Assembly (NCBI GenBank): GCA_965153455.1 | Contig: OZ234498.1 | Location: 558,001-622,000 of the forward strand | Reading direction: 5' to 3' | Origin: Sphagnum compactum | Lineage: Eukaryota; Bryophyta; Sphagnopsida; Sphagnales | Length of the DNA stretch: 64,000 bases | Shown: in pieces, positions 35,450-48,100 of the stretch | Position numbering within the stretch: the stretch's first letter is position 1 | How the letters are laid out: each line of letters starts with the position of its first letter | Notes under the pieces: model-generated | The model's database searches: none | Told to the model about the DNA's origin: nothing | What the model saw: only the letters and a program-made list of their open reading frames with translations | Position numbers and translations under genes: made by a program

Positions 35450-38400
35450 TCTACCTTTCATCTAATGGACTCTCTGGTCCTAAACGGACGTAAAGTTATA
35501 AACAGTAAATAGTAAACAGTGTTCATGTTTGCAATGCCAATTGCATACGTTTCTTTCTTCACTTTGAAATGTGTCATACTTGTGTAAATACATCTGTTAC
35601 CCTTACATTTACACATTTATACTTACATGCTATATATAAAAGGTGAAAGATGAAATATTTATCTATGTTTTTGCCTTGCAAATAGGGTAATATTTTCAAC
35701 ATTTTTTCTACCTAGATTGGCAATTTTGTAAAGTGTTTATACTTGTGTTGGTCAATTACCATTCTAGCCTAATAAATTCAACAACAACTAATTATAGAAA
35801 AAAATTGAGCAATTTTCAATTAAAATTAATAGTTTACTACCAAAACTTGGAAATATTTTTTAATATTTTACTTTAAAATAAGTATGATGATACTCAAAAT
35901 GATTGTGAAATAATACCTTTGCGTAATATTGTTATTCAATTTTTTTTTAATAATTAAATATTCACCAAAAAATGCGTTCAATTTACAAAGTTATTAACAT
36001 TATGAAAAAAAAAGGTGTTTTGTAATTGGCCTTGCAACTCAATTTTTGAATTGCATCGAACATTTGCAACTCATTGTATTCATATGTTGTGAGTGTTACC
36101 CGGACAAGTTGCAAGAGTTACAAGAGTTGCAACTCATCATATATATGGTGCAACTCATTACAACTCAATTATAACTTTGTCGCAACAATTCCTTTTCAAC
36201 TACTTTGCAACTCCCTTATGATTACAATCATACTGTCATGTTAATGTCATTTTTCATCCATTCATCAAATTTTAACACGTGACACTATGAGGATTTTTCG
36301 TAATTTTTTTGAAATATTGATATCCATCGTCCACTATGATTATTCATTTTAGATGGTCTTGGATTATGACACGTGGCACAATCAAAAGTTGCCACATGGC
36401 ATATTAATTGAATTTTGAAATCAAATATATATATATGTACCTAAGTAGGTCGGTACATAGCATAGGTAGGTAAGTTGATATAGTTCCAACTTACTTTTTT
36501 ACCTACCTAATTACCTAACTACTTACTTACTATTTAAGTAGGTAGAAAAGTAAGACCTATTTATTTAGGTAGCCAAATAGGTAGGTAAAAAGGTAGAATA
36601 TTAGAAGAGTATGTGAACTAAAGAATAGTCACATAAGTTTTTTAATTTGTTATGTGTTTTGCCTTTAAAGTGAAGCTTTTATGAATTCATCCCAACATGG
36701 CACATGTATTTTAATGCGAAAATGTAAGAAGAGACACCTCCTTTATATAGTTTGTGAAATGAGATATTGAAGACAAAACATACAGGTTAAATCCTTTAAT
36801 GGCACCCTAATTGCAATTGAATTATAATTACAAAAAAAAATTCCCACATGCATTTTGTTTGATTTTAATTTTGTAATTAATTTGAAATTTATAATTAATC
36901 ATCTAACATAATTATTTGGAATTTAAGTATTTGAATTAAATATATGATAATTAATTATCAAAATAAATATTAGATTATTAAACTAACTATTAGATAATTA
37001 ATTATGTTGATAATTGATTATCTAAATTAAAATAAAATTCAATAATTATTCACCTACATTACAAAGTTTGTTATTTAAAATTATTTGAATTAATTAATTA
37101 AATTTATATAATTAGTTACTGATTTTAATTATTTATTTATTATATAATTATTTATTTATTATCTGAATTAATTAAATAATAATTAATCAAATTTGATTAA
37201 TGAATTCATATGACTAGTTTATTATTTAGTTTACTTAATTAGTTCATGGTAATTAAATATATTACAAATTAATTACTAATTTAAAAAAGAATAATAAATA
37301 ATTCATTTTGAAATATTAAATAATAAACATGAATTTGACTAAAAGACATTGAGGTATATAAAAACATATTCATATGTACACCCTTATTGAATGTTTATTA
37401 AAAATATACACATTGCTTTTAATTTCAACTCAAAAACAGATTTTCACCTTTCATGAAATTCTATGGTTTGATATGTATATATATCAACATAATTGTGAAT
37501 TCCAATGTAGTGAAATATTATTAACACACAAATTGAACATTAATCACAAAAAATAGGATTATTATATTTACTACAGTATTTAAATTTTGATTATTTAAAT
37601 AATTATGAAAATGAATTATTTTAGTTAATTAATTCAATAAATGAATCAACTCGTATCAATGAAGCATTTAATAATCTACTCTAGAAAAGTTTGAAGTGTA
37701 TAAACAATGATATCTACATGTACATACTCATAAGCACTTTAATACACCATTCCAATCCAACTGAAGGTCTGCAATTTACATTTTCAATGAATTGCACAGT
37801 CTGTAAATCTTTTAATAATATGAGTTACCACATAGTTGAGAACTAATTCTAGATGAGTTGAACATTTTAGTTCCAAAATAGTGGACAAGTAATAGTTATA
37901 TAATGAAACCATAATGGCACATTTAATTGCAACTTAGTTGTAAAATTAACCAATTTAGTTGACTCTTAGATGCAAACAAGTTGCAACTTCCAAATGTTAT
38001 GGACCTTTACCTAACCGCACATGTGGCATGATCATACACATCAATGTCGTACACTAGTTGTAAAGTAGTTGCTCACTTAGTGTTAAAATTACACTAGTTG
38101 CAACACAATTAAAATTAACCACTTTGTTGCAACTTGTGATCATGTTCAAACTACGGTTGAGTATCACTATATATACTTTGTGTACATACGCTCGTATAGA
38201 ATCCAAGTTGCAATTAATGTGCAACTAAGTTACAACTATGAAATATTTTAACGTGGCATTTTAATTATTAATTCATCATATTTCCATACTATAGTTGTAC
38301 CCTAGTTGCACAATAATTTCCATGATGATCTAGTTGCATGCCAATCTAATCTCCATAGACACAATTTTTCATAGTGTAAATAGTCCAAACATGTTAAAAG

Positions 38401-40749
38401 GCGTCAAATATTGTGGCTCACTTTTTGTGTCACAATCTAGTTTTTTACTAAGTGGTGTGCATTTACATGCTATTAACATGGCATAAAACAATAATTTTCC
38501 AAATTTGTGGCTAGATTTAAATTGCAAGCTTGAAGAAGAAGACATCATTACAACATATATAGACCAAATATATAATAATGGACTTTTGAAGTCGAAAGAT
38601 ATGGACTAGTTTATTATTTGTGCCTCCGATATACATGCATTTTTGGGTATGAATTTTATTTTGTCCATATATTATAAAGAATCAATATATGATATGTTAA
38701 AACAAAAAGAACATATGTTTTTAAAAAAATTTAGAAATAATTTAACCAAAAAAAAGTTATGGACACTTGAGTGGCTTAAAATGAGCCATATTTTCATAAG
38801 TCCATATCATAATCATTTTTGAGTCGATTTCAATTTTTATTTTTAACATGTACATTGAACAAAATTTCAAAATGGCTACTATTCATATGGGCTTTTTAGT
38901 TCATTAACCATCATGTAATTCCCCATTAAATTAATGATATCAAAATAAACTACCATTTTCACACTACCATATGGACTTTTAAGGAGTGGAACATCTGCCG
39001 AAAATGAGCCACCTTGGAGTCCATACACCTGTCATCATAACATCTTGTAGGTCCATGATTTTGAGAGATGACAACCTTAATTTTAATCATTGAAATGTCA
39101 TGAATGTTTTTGTATATTTTTTTTATATTTGTGAATTTTCAATTCCAAGAGTTTTGTGTAATTTGAAGATTATTAACTTACCTTAAAGTGATTGCTTTGA
39201 ATGGGAATCTTAAAGTGAAATTTTATTTTTTATTTCAATTGTCCTTAATATTATGTGAAAATATACATTTTCCTCAACGATTAATATCAGTGAATATCAT
39301 TGAAAAGAACATGAAATTAAGTTTTAATTTTGTTACACATATTATAACATTTTGAACATGTTTTTGACCTCAAAAGTACATAATTTGGTCAACTTTTTTA
39401 AAGACTAATTTAATGTTCATTATTTTATAATGGAGTGGCAAGTTGCATTTCCTAGCAAATTTGATGTGTTTTTTTTTTTTTACATCATTCTTTAATATTT
39501 TTTTGAAAATCAAATGGATAGTTAATGTGGTTCCTTTTAACATGCATTCAACCTTAGTCTAGGTCTAGGTCCATGTATTAGGTAACCTATTTGTTGATTC
39601 GAAGTTTTGGTAATACGTGAACAAAAATATGTCAACTTTATGTAACAAATTTTTTTAATATTTGAAAATGTCTTGTTGGTAGGGTACACTACAACAAACA
39701 ATGGTTTTTCAACATGTTCAACTTGATTACCCTATTAATTTTGACCAAAAATTTGGTCAATTTGACTAAAAGCTTTTAAATCTTGAAATGACAAGTTTGT
39801 TTTTACGAATTCAATTAATTAAATTCTTTTTGAACTATTAATCAATGAGATATTTAATTTAATATGACAAAAAGTGAACACATTTAATTAAAAAAGACAT
39901 GGGTGTAATCAAATGAAACATGTAATCAAATGCAAAAAAAATGATCACCTTTAATAAAAAAGAACACAAATGTAATCAAATGATACATGTAATCAAAAAG
40001 GGTATGCAATAAAAAAAACCTAATCAAAAAATTGAATGAAGAAAACCTAGCCAAAAAGACTTAATCGAATTGGACATGTTGAAATCAACTTGTCCAAGAT
40101 GACTAGTGGGTCTTTTACCAACTTTTCTAGTCAAATAAATTGTGATTTGTTGGAATGATATTACTTTGACATAAAGTAATACCTTATTTATATTCTTATG
40201 GGGACCATTAAAATCCAACCAAGTGGGTTAATTTTTTTCATCCACTTTTTTCATGTTCATCTTTTTTCATTCATTTAGGTTTTTTTTTTGGCTTGAAACT
40301 TTAAATTATCATTTTCACTTTTCACATAAGACTTAATCCACTTTCACTTCCTTTCAAGTTTCAGCTTTCAATGGTGGCTTCTTGCTAATGAATATTTCAA
40401 ATTTTTTGGTTATTCAATGGCTAACATCTAAAGCTTTATAAAGGTTGCCATAAATATATTGTCATTATGATTTTCTTTTATGTTATTACAAGTGTTGATC
40501 AAAAAAATAAATCAATAAACATTGTAGAGCGAAGATTTATATGGGTGTGCAATCTCCCATGAATGCATTTTCAACTGTCAATTTTCAAACATTGAATTGA
40601 GTTTTGCAAGAAAGTGGGGGACTTTCTTCTTTTGTTGTAAATCTATGTGTACATCTATTCTTGTCAATTTGCAAATGCACGGTGCAATATTGTTATTTTT
40701 GAAACTTTATTGAAACATTTCTCATTACAACCTTGAAATTGAAATTCCA
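35450..40749. other. AT-rich repeat desert
   Basis: No gene supported over 5 kb. Contains clusters of the word ttgcaact and its variants (36027-36215 and 37926-38340), a TAGG/TACC foldback tract (36437-36600), and repeated tgtaatcaaatg words near 39904-39996. Translated ORFs are short and of noise composition. Confidence 0.45.
36437..36600. repeat. TAGG/TACC tract with inverted arms
   Basis: Left part has taggtaggtaag in the plus orientation, the centre is ttacctacctaattacctaactacttac, and the right part returns to taggtagg. Adjacent opposite orientations can fold into hairpins. Confidence 0.7.
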
Positions 40750-42225
40750 AAACCTAATTGTTATTCAAGAATCAAATTCATCTTTGCAATTTTAAAATTA
40801 AAATCTAATTTCACTTTTGAAGTTTATGGGTGCTTGAATTGATTTCTCACAACCTTGATCCCAAAAATATTGTACCTATGTTTGTATATTTGAAGGCTTT
40901 GAACCTTGCTGAAGGTGACAATTTCTAATACCAAAGTGATATAGATTCTTTAATGTTTGAAATTGCACTTAGAATTATAGTTGTTTACTTTTTTTTCCTT
41001 TGAAATCCATGTGTGTTTAAGATTATTTCTCACAACTCACAACCCTAATACCAAATTACGCATTTATTTGTATCCTTCAAGGTTTTGAAGCTTATTAAAA
41101 GGTGAAAAAAATTTACACAAAATGTTAATTTTTTTTCTAAATGTTTAAAGTTGCATGATGCTTTATAGTTGTCCACTTTTTTCTACCTTTGAAATTCATA
41201 TGTGTTTGAATTCATTGTTCATATGTTCACACCTTGTGTGCTTGAAGGTCTAGGGTTATTTGTTATTTGGGCAAATGCATGTTAAGGTGGACAACTTTTG
41301 TTGTCACAAAGTGCATTTTTCTATAGTGATGTACAATGTAATTGTTACATGTTGTTGTATGTGTTAGGATAATTATGTAAATAGGGATTGATTTTTAGGT
41401 TATAGACTTGAATATGTGCATGTGTCAGTAGTAGTAGATTGTCACATGAAATGACTAAAATATCAAAAGTTATATTGGACTTTTAAAATTGAAATTATAA
41501 AATATTCACAAGTAGAATTGAAGTCATTAAACTTTGATAAAGGTTAATGGTTGGATTTTAAATTTGTAAGGGGCTTGGTTTTAATTAAAATATATAATGA
41601 AGAAAAAATATTGATTTTTTTTGCATTAAATTATATGAAAATATTGAGTTATGGACTTTTGTTGAAGGTGAAAGTAGAAAAATTTCAAAAGTCCATAGCA
41701 TATTGAAAATATGGTGATTTATGTTGGGATTTTGCACACATGCCTTACTCTATGACCTCTAAATGTGCTAATTTTCCAATGGGATAAACAATTTAAGACC
41801 TTAAAAATAACAACCCCCATGCTTGTATCTAGTTGTGATGCAATGTAAAAAATCTCCTAAACATTTTTTTTTGAGAATATTTTCTTATCTAATTTTGGTC
41901 GGCCTTAAGGTGCCAAGACCAATTTATGATGTTATATAAAATATTTTCTTTAAAATCTTAAAGTTGAAATGTTTGAATCCAATGTTTCTTGCTCTTGAAT
42001 CAAAACCATTTCTTTGTGATTTCAAAACCTAAATCCAATTTCTACTTATGAATTTCATGTGTGCTTAAGTTCATGTTTCATAAGATCTTAATTTTAGAGT
42101 ACCTTTGGTTGTATGTTTGAGGGCATTGAATCTTTTTGAAGGTGAAAACCTTTAACACTAAAATGTGTTGCAAATCCTTTAAATGTTTGAGGTTGCACCT
42201 AGAACCATAGTTGCCCACTTTATTT
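40750..42225. repeat. Degenerate tandem repeat, unit about 186-190 bp, with interruption
   Basis: Units begin near 40812, 40998 and 41187 at words like ctttgaaattcatgtgtgtttgaa, and include tctcacaac, ttgtat-tttgaagg-tttgaa, aaggtga, aatgtttgaaattgca and atagttgtccactttt. A fourth unit starts near 42046 and ends near 42225 with the same order (tatgaatttcatgtgtgc ... catagttgcccactttatt). Sequence from about 41260 to 41990 does not fit the unit and looks like an insertion or a decayed stretch. AT-rich, non-coding. Confidence 0.65.
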
Positions 42226-42349
42226 TATGACTGTAATCAATAATACATTCCCAGAAACCTTTAAGTTATGTTTTCCATCTCATTTATATGCTTGTAATTA
42301 AAGGCATTTGAAGGTTTTTTCCTAAAAGCTCAAAGCACAAATGGCAAAC

Positions 42350-44340
42350 ATTGAAACATTTAATGTAGATGAGGACTTTATGCAAGATTTTGATTATGAT
42401 GTTATTGATGATTGGGCAACAGGGGGTAGTTGAGGATACATGGCCAATGTTTGGTTCAATTTCAACACCAAGCACACCATCTACTTCTAAAAGCATTACA
42501 ACCTTTACAAGCAACCTAGACTTGAAAGTAAATGATACATGGGAGGTTTTTAAAATTTAATTCACCTTGAATCAAAATTCTTAGCTCCCTCACCACATAC
42601 TATTTCTCCTTTGGAATTTTTTAATGGTTAATGATAATAGTAAACTAATTTGTTTTACAATTCAAATCATGCGTTATGTCATTTGCCAAGAATATAACTT
42701 TGACAATGCCACCAAGAAGGGGAAAAGTGTTATCACATATAACTAACAACATGGGATTATTTAAATATGAAGAAACATATCATGTTTGAGCACCTAGGTG
42801 TTTAAAGGGTATATTGAAAAATGTTAATATAAATCTTGTTGTAAAAGAAGATCATTGAAAATATTCCAAGAAGAGAACTAATGTTAGTCATGAGGCCACC
42901 ATAGAACATTTTAAGAATACCACCTTTTTAAAAAGGATGACTGTATGATCATAGACCCAAAAGTCCTACTACTATCAAGACAAGAGGTTGTTGAATAGAA
43001 AATAAATTATTACAATGCGAAAAAAGAAAAGTAAGAGGACTACCTTTAGGAAAGTAATCTTACTTTTAATTCAAAATCAAGAAAACACTCTAGGTATGCT
43101 AAGTTATTATGAAATTCAAAATGACAAAATGCAAGGGGGATGAAAACATTTGTGGCATTTTCCCATCAAAAAATGAAAACCCTAATGAATACCAAGTTTG
43201 TTAATAGGGTGATTTTGGTCAATACCAAGATGCAATCAATCTTTCTTATGGAAAGCAAAAACTTTGGAGTGATAAAAGCATGTACTAAATGTACACACAT
43301 CGGTAATTTACAAAATGATTGTTAAAGTAACTCTTTCTTTTGTTGTGAAAGAACGTATCTTCAATCAAACTCGAGGTTATTGATTACTTTTTGATGCCTT
43401 AAGTGTTGTTTTTCCAATAAATGTGTCCATGAAGAATGAAATGGAAGCAAATCCATCACTTTTGTGAAGGGGGAATCTTTTGAGTTTGAATTACAAGCAC
43501 TGTTCATGCATATGATGGCATAAGTAATAACAATCTTGGTTCCATTTTTGTCACTTGTATCTACTTATAATGTAACTTGTTGATAATGTTTGCATTGATG
43601 TTAAACCCACACTTTAAATGTTTTGATGCAATGAAAACATTTGTAAGAAAAACAAAAATGATATAGATGGTGGTAGAGTATGACATCATGTGTTCGATGC
43701 CATTACTAGTGGCCTCTTTTCAATGCCAAAATCTTGGCATTATTGGCCATATAGGGTATGGACCCATTAGTGGTTACTGATGAAATTTCCATTTTTGGGG
43801 CAATGATATAAAATGAGGTTAGTTTGCATGGATGTTTGAAAGTGAATCATTTGCTTTTATTCCACTATTTACATGTGGAGCTTGAGATTGTGTTTTGCCC
43901 CTACCTTGATGGAAGCCGCATGAAATATGATTTCCAAACATCTTTAATTTTGTTGCATAAAAAATTCTTGAGTTTCTTGGGTCTTGGATTGAGACTCAAT
44001 GAATACTTAATATAGTTAAAATGTTGACAAGTGTACGATGTTGTAGGCTAGTAGGAGTTGAAAACTTAGACAAACTCATCATGATAATGAAAATCAATGG
44101 TTAACTAATTATGTGAATGCAAATTGTTCACAAGAAAGGAAGTCCATTGATCTATTTTTTACAAAACAGACAAATATTATTGATGATAATGATATTATGT
44201 TAGACATAACTAGTTATTTCAATGTTCATGAGTTGGAGTGATGGAATGGTGATAAACAATTTATTTTACTTTTAGAAACTCAACAACTTTGGCAGTTGCC
44301 ATGTGGTTGTTCATATTTGTGTAATCATGAACATTTTTTT
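42350..44340 (+). pseudogene. Decayed coding relic of unknown type
   Basis: Several plus-strand pieces give protein-like words but are broken by stops: EYNFDNATKKGKS near 42690-42730, EIVFCPYLDGSRMKYDFQTS near 43880-43940, and SIDLFFTKQTNIIDDNDIM near 44140-44200. Codon-like bias appears against the AT-rich background. It could be a DNA transposon transposase or other mobile-element protein; I do not recognise the family and borders are approximate. Confidence 0.35.
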
Positions 44341-45065
44341 CTTATCATAAATTTTCAGAACTTTTGCCTTAGAATCAATAATTATTTAATGTGAATTTCT
44401 GGATAATGGCTAAAACAAATTTTGGGGACTTTTTTTCATTTTAAAAAAAAATCCCAAAAAATGAAAAACTAATTGCCAAAGTTCTTCAAACCATAAAATT
44501 AAATAAAAAATTGATCCTTAAAATATAATTAAAAATTTTAAGGTGAGATTCTTGCTCAAAGGTTTATTTAAATGAATATTGTTTTTGATTTTTTGACATT
44601 AAATAATGAACTACATTCTTATTAATGATATCCAATGAATTTCAAAAGAAATCCACATACCCCAAAATGACATTTTTTTCATATTTCCATGTGATGGGTA
44701 GCAAAATATATATAATTTAAACTTCAGTATTTTATTAAATTATTTGGTCATACAACTTGGAATGTTTTAATAATATATATATATAATCATCACATTTAAT
44801 GAATTGAATTAAAAAAAAGATTAAAACTTATTACTCATAATAAAATTTGATAAACATTATGAAATTACAGAATATATGTGTATAAATTAATAACTATGAC
44901 TTTAAAATAATTTTAATACTTTGTATAAAATTTTCAAATGTTGAAAATAATATTATATGTTTTATAAATAACATGTTTTATTTTTATTTTTTAATTACAA
45001 ATAAATATAACATGACATTTATACCATTTTTATTGATTCATTATATCTTTAAAAGGTGGGAAAAC

Positions 45066-45068
<3 letters not shown>

Positions 45069-45103
<35 letters not shown>
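45069..45103. repeat. (AC)n microsatellite
   Basis: About 17 uninterrupted AC units. Confidence 0.95.
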
Positions 45104-45106
<3 letters not shown>

Positions 45107-48100
45107 CATGTTGATTTTAAATATGTTTATTTACAAAATGTTTTATGAAAAAAAATAAAAAATCTTCAAGATATCATTATTGTTCAAATGTATGAAATAG
45201 CGAAAATTCAAATGCATTTTCAGTCAAATTACTTGATATTTTTGTTAAATTTCTTTTTATAGATGTGTAGATCTTAGAATTTTTTAAAAAATGAAATTTA
45301 TTTATTTTCATTTGGACAAAGTATGAAAAAAATAATATTGATCAAAGTTGGGTACTTATGTTTGTGACAAAGGATGACGTGAGATAATGTTGTAAATTTA
45401 TCCCATATCCTTTATCAACAAGTTCAACTTTGGAAATTATATAACTAGTTGAAAAAATATTAGTCTACACACAATATATGCACCAAATATATTCAAAGTG
45501 CAAATATTACTTGCGATGTGTCAATAAAAAAAGCTTGTCACCAAAAAATAAATAGGATCCTACTTACTTACCTACTTAGGCCTACCTACGTACCTACCTA
45601 CTTACCTACCTACCAAATGGCTAGATTAAATTGGAATTAATTTATAATATATTCGATGCCATTTATGATTAGGACAAAAATACGACTAGTGGATAAGTGA
45701 CATGTCTATAGGAATACATAATCATGTAGTCATGAATGACATTTACAACTACAAACCCACATGGGTGTAGTCATATTTGCCATGTTTGGGCGTAGTGTTA
45801 AAAATAATGGGTTAACCAATCAAGGTGATGTGGCAAAACTAAATTGGTTCATCAAAATGAATATTCTTAGAATTAGTTTTTACAAGTTTTCAAAAAAAAA
45901 ATTTACCCAATAGGATGATGCAGTTTACTATTCTTTATAAGAATATGTAATTTTTTTTCATAAATATGTCATTTTCAAATAGTTATAAAGTCTTTTGGGA
46001 GTCCTTTGTGTAGTAAAAACATTGGTTACATTGTTTAAAAAGTGCTTTTGGATATTTTATGCTCATGGAATTCATTTCAAACTTAACCAAATGTCTCCGT
46101 AATATGTTAGAATCATTTTGTACAAATGCATCAAAAAAATTTAACATTGATTTGACATAGTAGTTAAAAATGTGAAAAAATAAATAGTGGTTACACTTTG
46201 AGTGGGTTGTTTTATTATGTTTGGACCCTTAATAGGTAGTCAAGTAGGTTATTATGAAATGCAAGTAAATTGAAATATATTGTTATTTTTTCTAAAAGTA
46301 GGTGCAAGTAAATTAAAACAATGTTTAAATCAAAATTTTAAAATAATCAGTCTTAAAATATACCATAGAATTTGTGAAAACATATAATTTACAAATATTT
46401 TATTACATATTTGAAAATAAAGTACATTTTTAACACATTTACATACCTATTTTTAAACATTTTTTGGGTACATTTTTATAACGCAATTGTTTTTCAAAAC
46501 TTTACATTTACATTCTTATGGAATCAAATAGATGATTTTAACTATCAAAGACTACTTTTCTGGTTTAATTGAACTTGCTTTCACCTAAGGTGGCAAAAGG
46601 AGTTAATGATCACTCGACAATTTATGATGGGAGTAATGGAACATTTTTTCCAAGATTTGTTTCAATGCACTAAAGCTTTTGAGGGAAGGGGCCACATTTT
46701 AATCATTGTTTGATGTTCAATCCATTGACAAATTCTTGATGTTAGTTGAAGGTAAGCTTAGAGCTACTTAGTGATGGTAGTGTATTGTAATAGGAGATGG
46801 AAACTTTAATTTTTTTCTACTATACATTGTTCTTAAACCTTTTGCACACCAAGCATGTACCAATTAGAAATCGAAGTGAAATCAAAGCGAGAAATTACGT
46901 TTTGAAAGATGAAGGTTTTGGTGAAAGATTATGTTTAGTGAAAGATTACATGAGTAATCAAAGAATGGATTTTGGGAATTGTACTACTGAGATAAGGGGA
47001 AAATGTAAACATTTCATGGGATTTGGGAGTTGTGGGGTCATTAGGATTAAGAAATCCAAGAACAAAAAATGATTCAAGTCATTAGTCATCACATTTAAAT
47101 TGTTATATTGAAGTTATGTTTATAGAGACTATGAAGTTTAAAAATAAATAATTGTAGCTTGCATGGATTAAGTTTGGTTTGAATGTTGTCGTTAATGGGG
47201 TGAACACAAGTTGAATGCTCATAAGTTGCTAGTGTCACAAAGCTCATTTTTGCAAGGTGCATTATGTTTAAATTTGTGTGATGAATAACCTGATTTTGAA
47301 TTTGTTAATCGACAATTAATAATATATTAACATGATGGTTATTAACAAATATGTACAATTAGTTTTTGAAAATAATGCGTTCATTATTAGAAATAGACTT
47401 TCAAAACTCAAAAATGTGGATTGGTTGACTAATTGGATTGTTAATAATTGAAAACCTCATATTTAATTCCATTCCAAATTATTTATAATGACTAAATATG
47501 CTTTGAAAAATGATTGGTGTGAAATTATTTTCTTACACTTTAATCGAATGGTAGGTATGGACTTTTGAAAGGTCAGAATTAGACCTTATTTTCAAAAGTC
47601 CTTTTGAATTGAAATTTGTTTTTCAAATTTTTCGTGCCCAATGAACTTTTTTTAATTTTAAAAAAAATTTGGCCTTCATTCATGGGTGTTCTATGGGTTT
47701 CCAAATAACATCCACCATTACATATTACATCAAAAAAAATTTATATAAGTAAATTTGACTTATATTTGGAATTTTTGTAGGTGGATGAACATTTGGTAAT
47801 CAAAGTTTACAATAATGAAAACTTATATATCAACAACCATGTCCACTTGACTACTTTTAAAAATCTTGCTAGGGACTTATATCAATTGTGTTGTTGTTTC
47901 TCCTAATCAATGAACATTACAATTGTGTTAATGCAATATAAGAATTTATGGTTCCCTAAGTTTTCAGTTACACATAATCATCCTGAAACATTGTTCAATG
48001 TGAAACAATTTGTAAATGTAATGAAACTAATTAAAATGGTTTTTAAAATATTTAAAAAAACACTTATTTGTATTTAATAACTAACCTAGACATTGTATTA

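Noticed and set aside
40812-42225. CRISPR-like regular repeats
   Set aside because: Units are about 188 bp, degenerate, AT-rich and without spacers, in a eukaryotic nuclear context.
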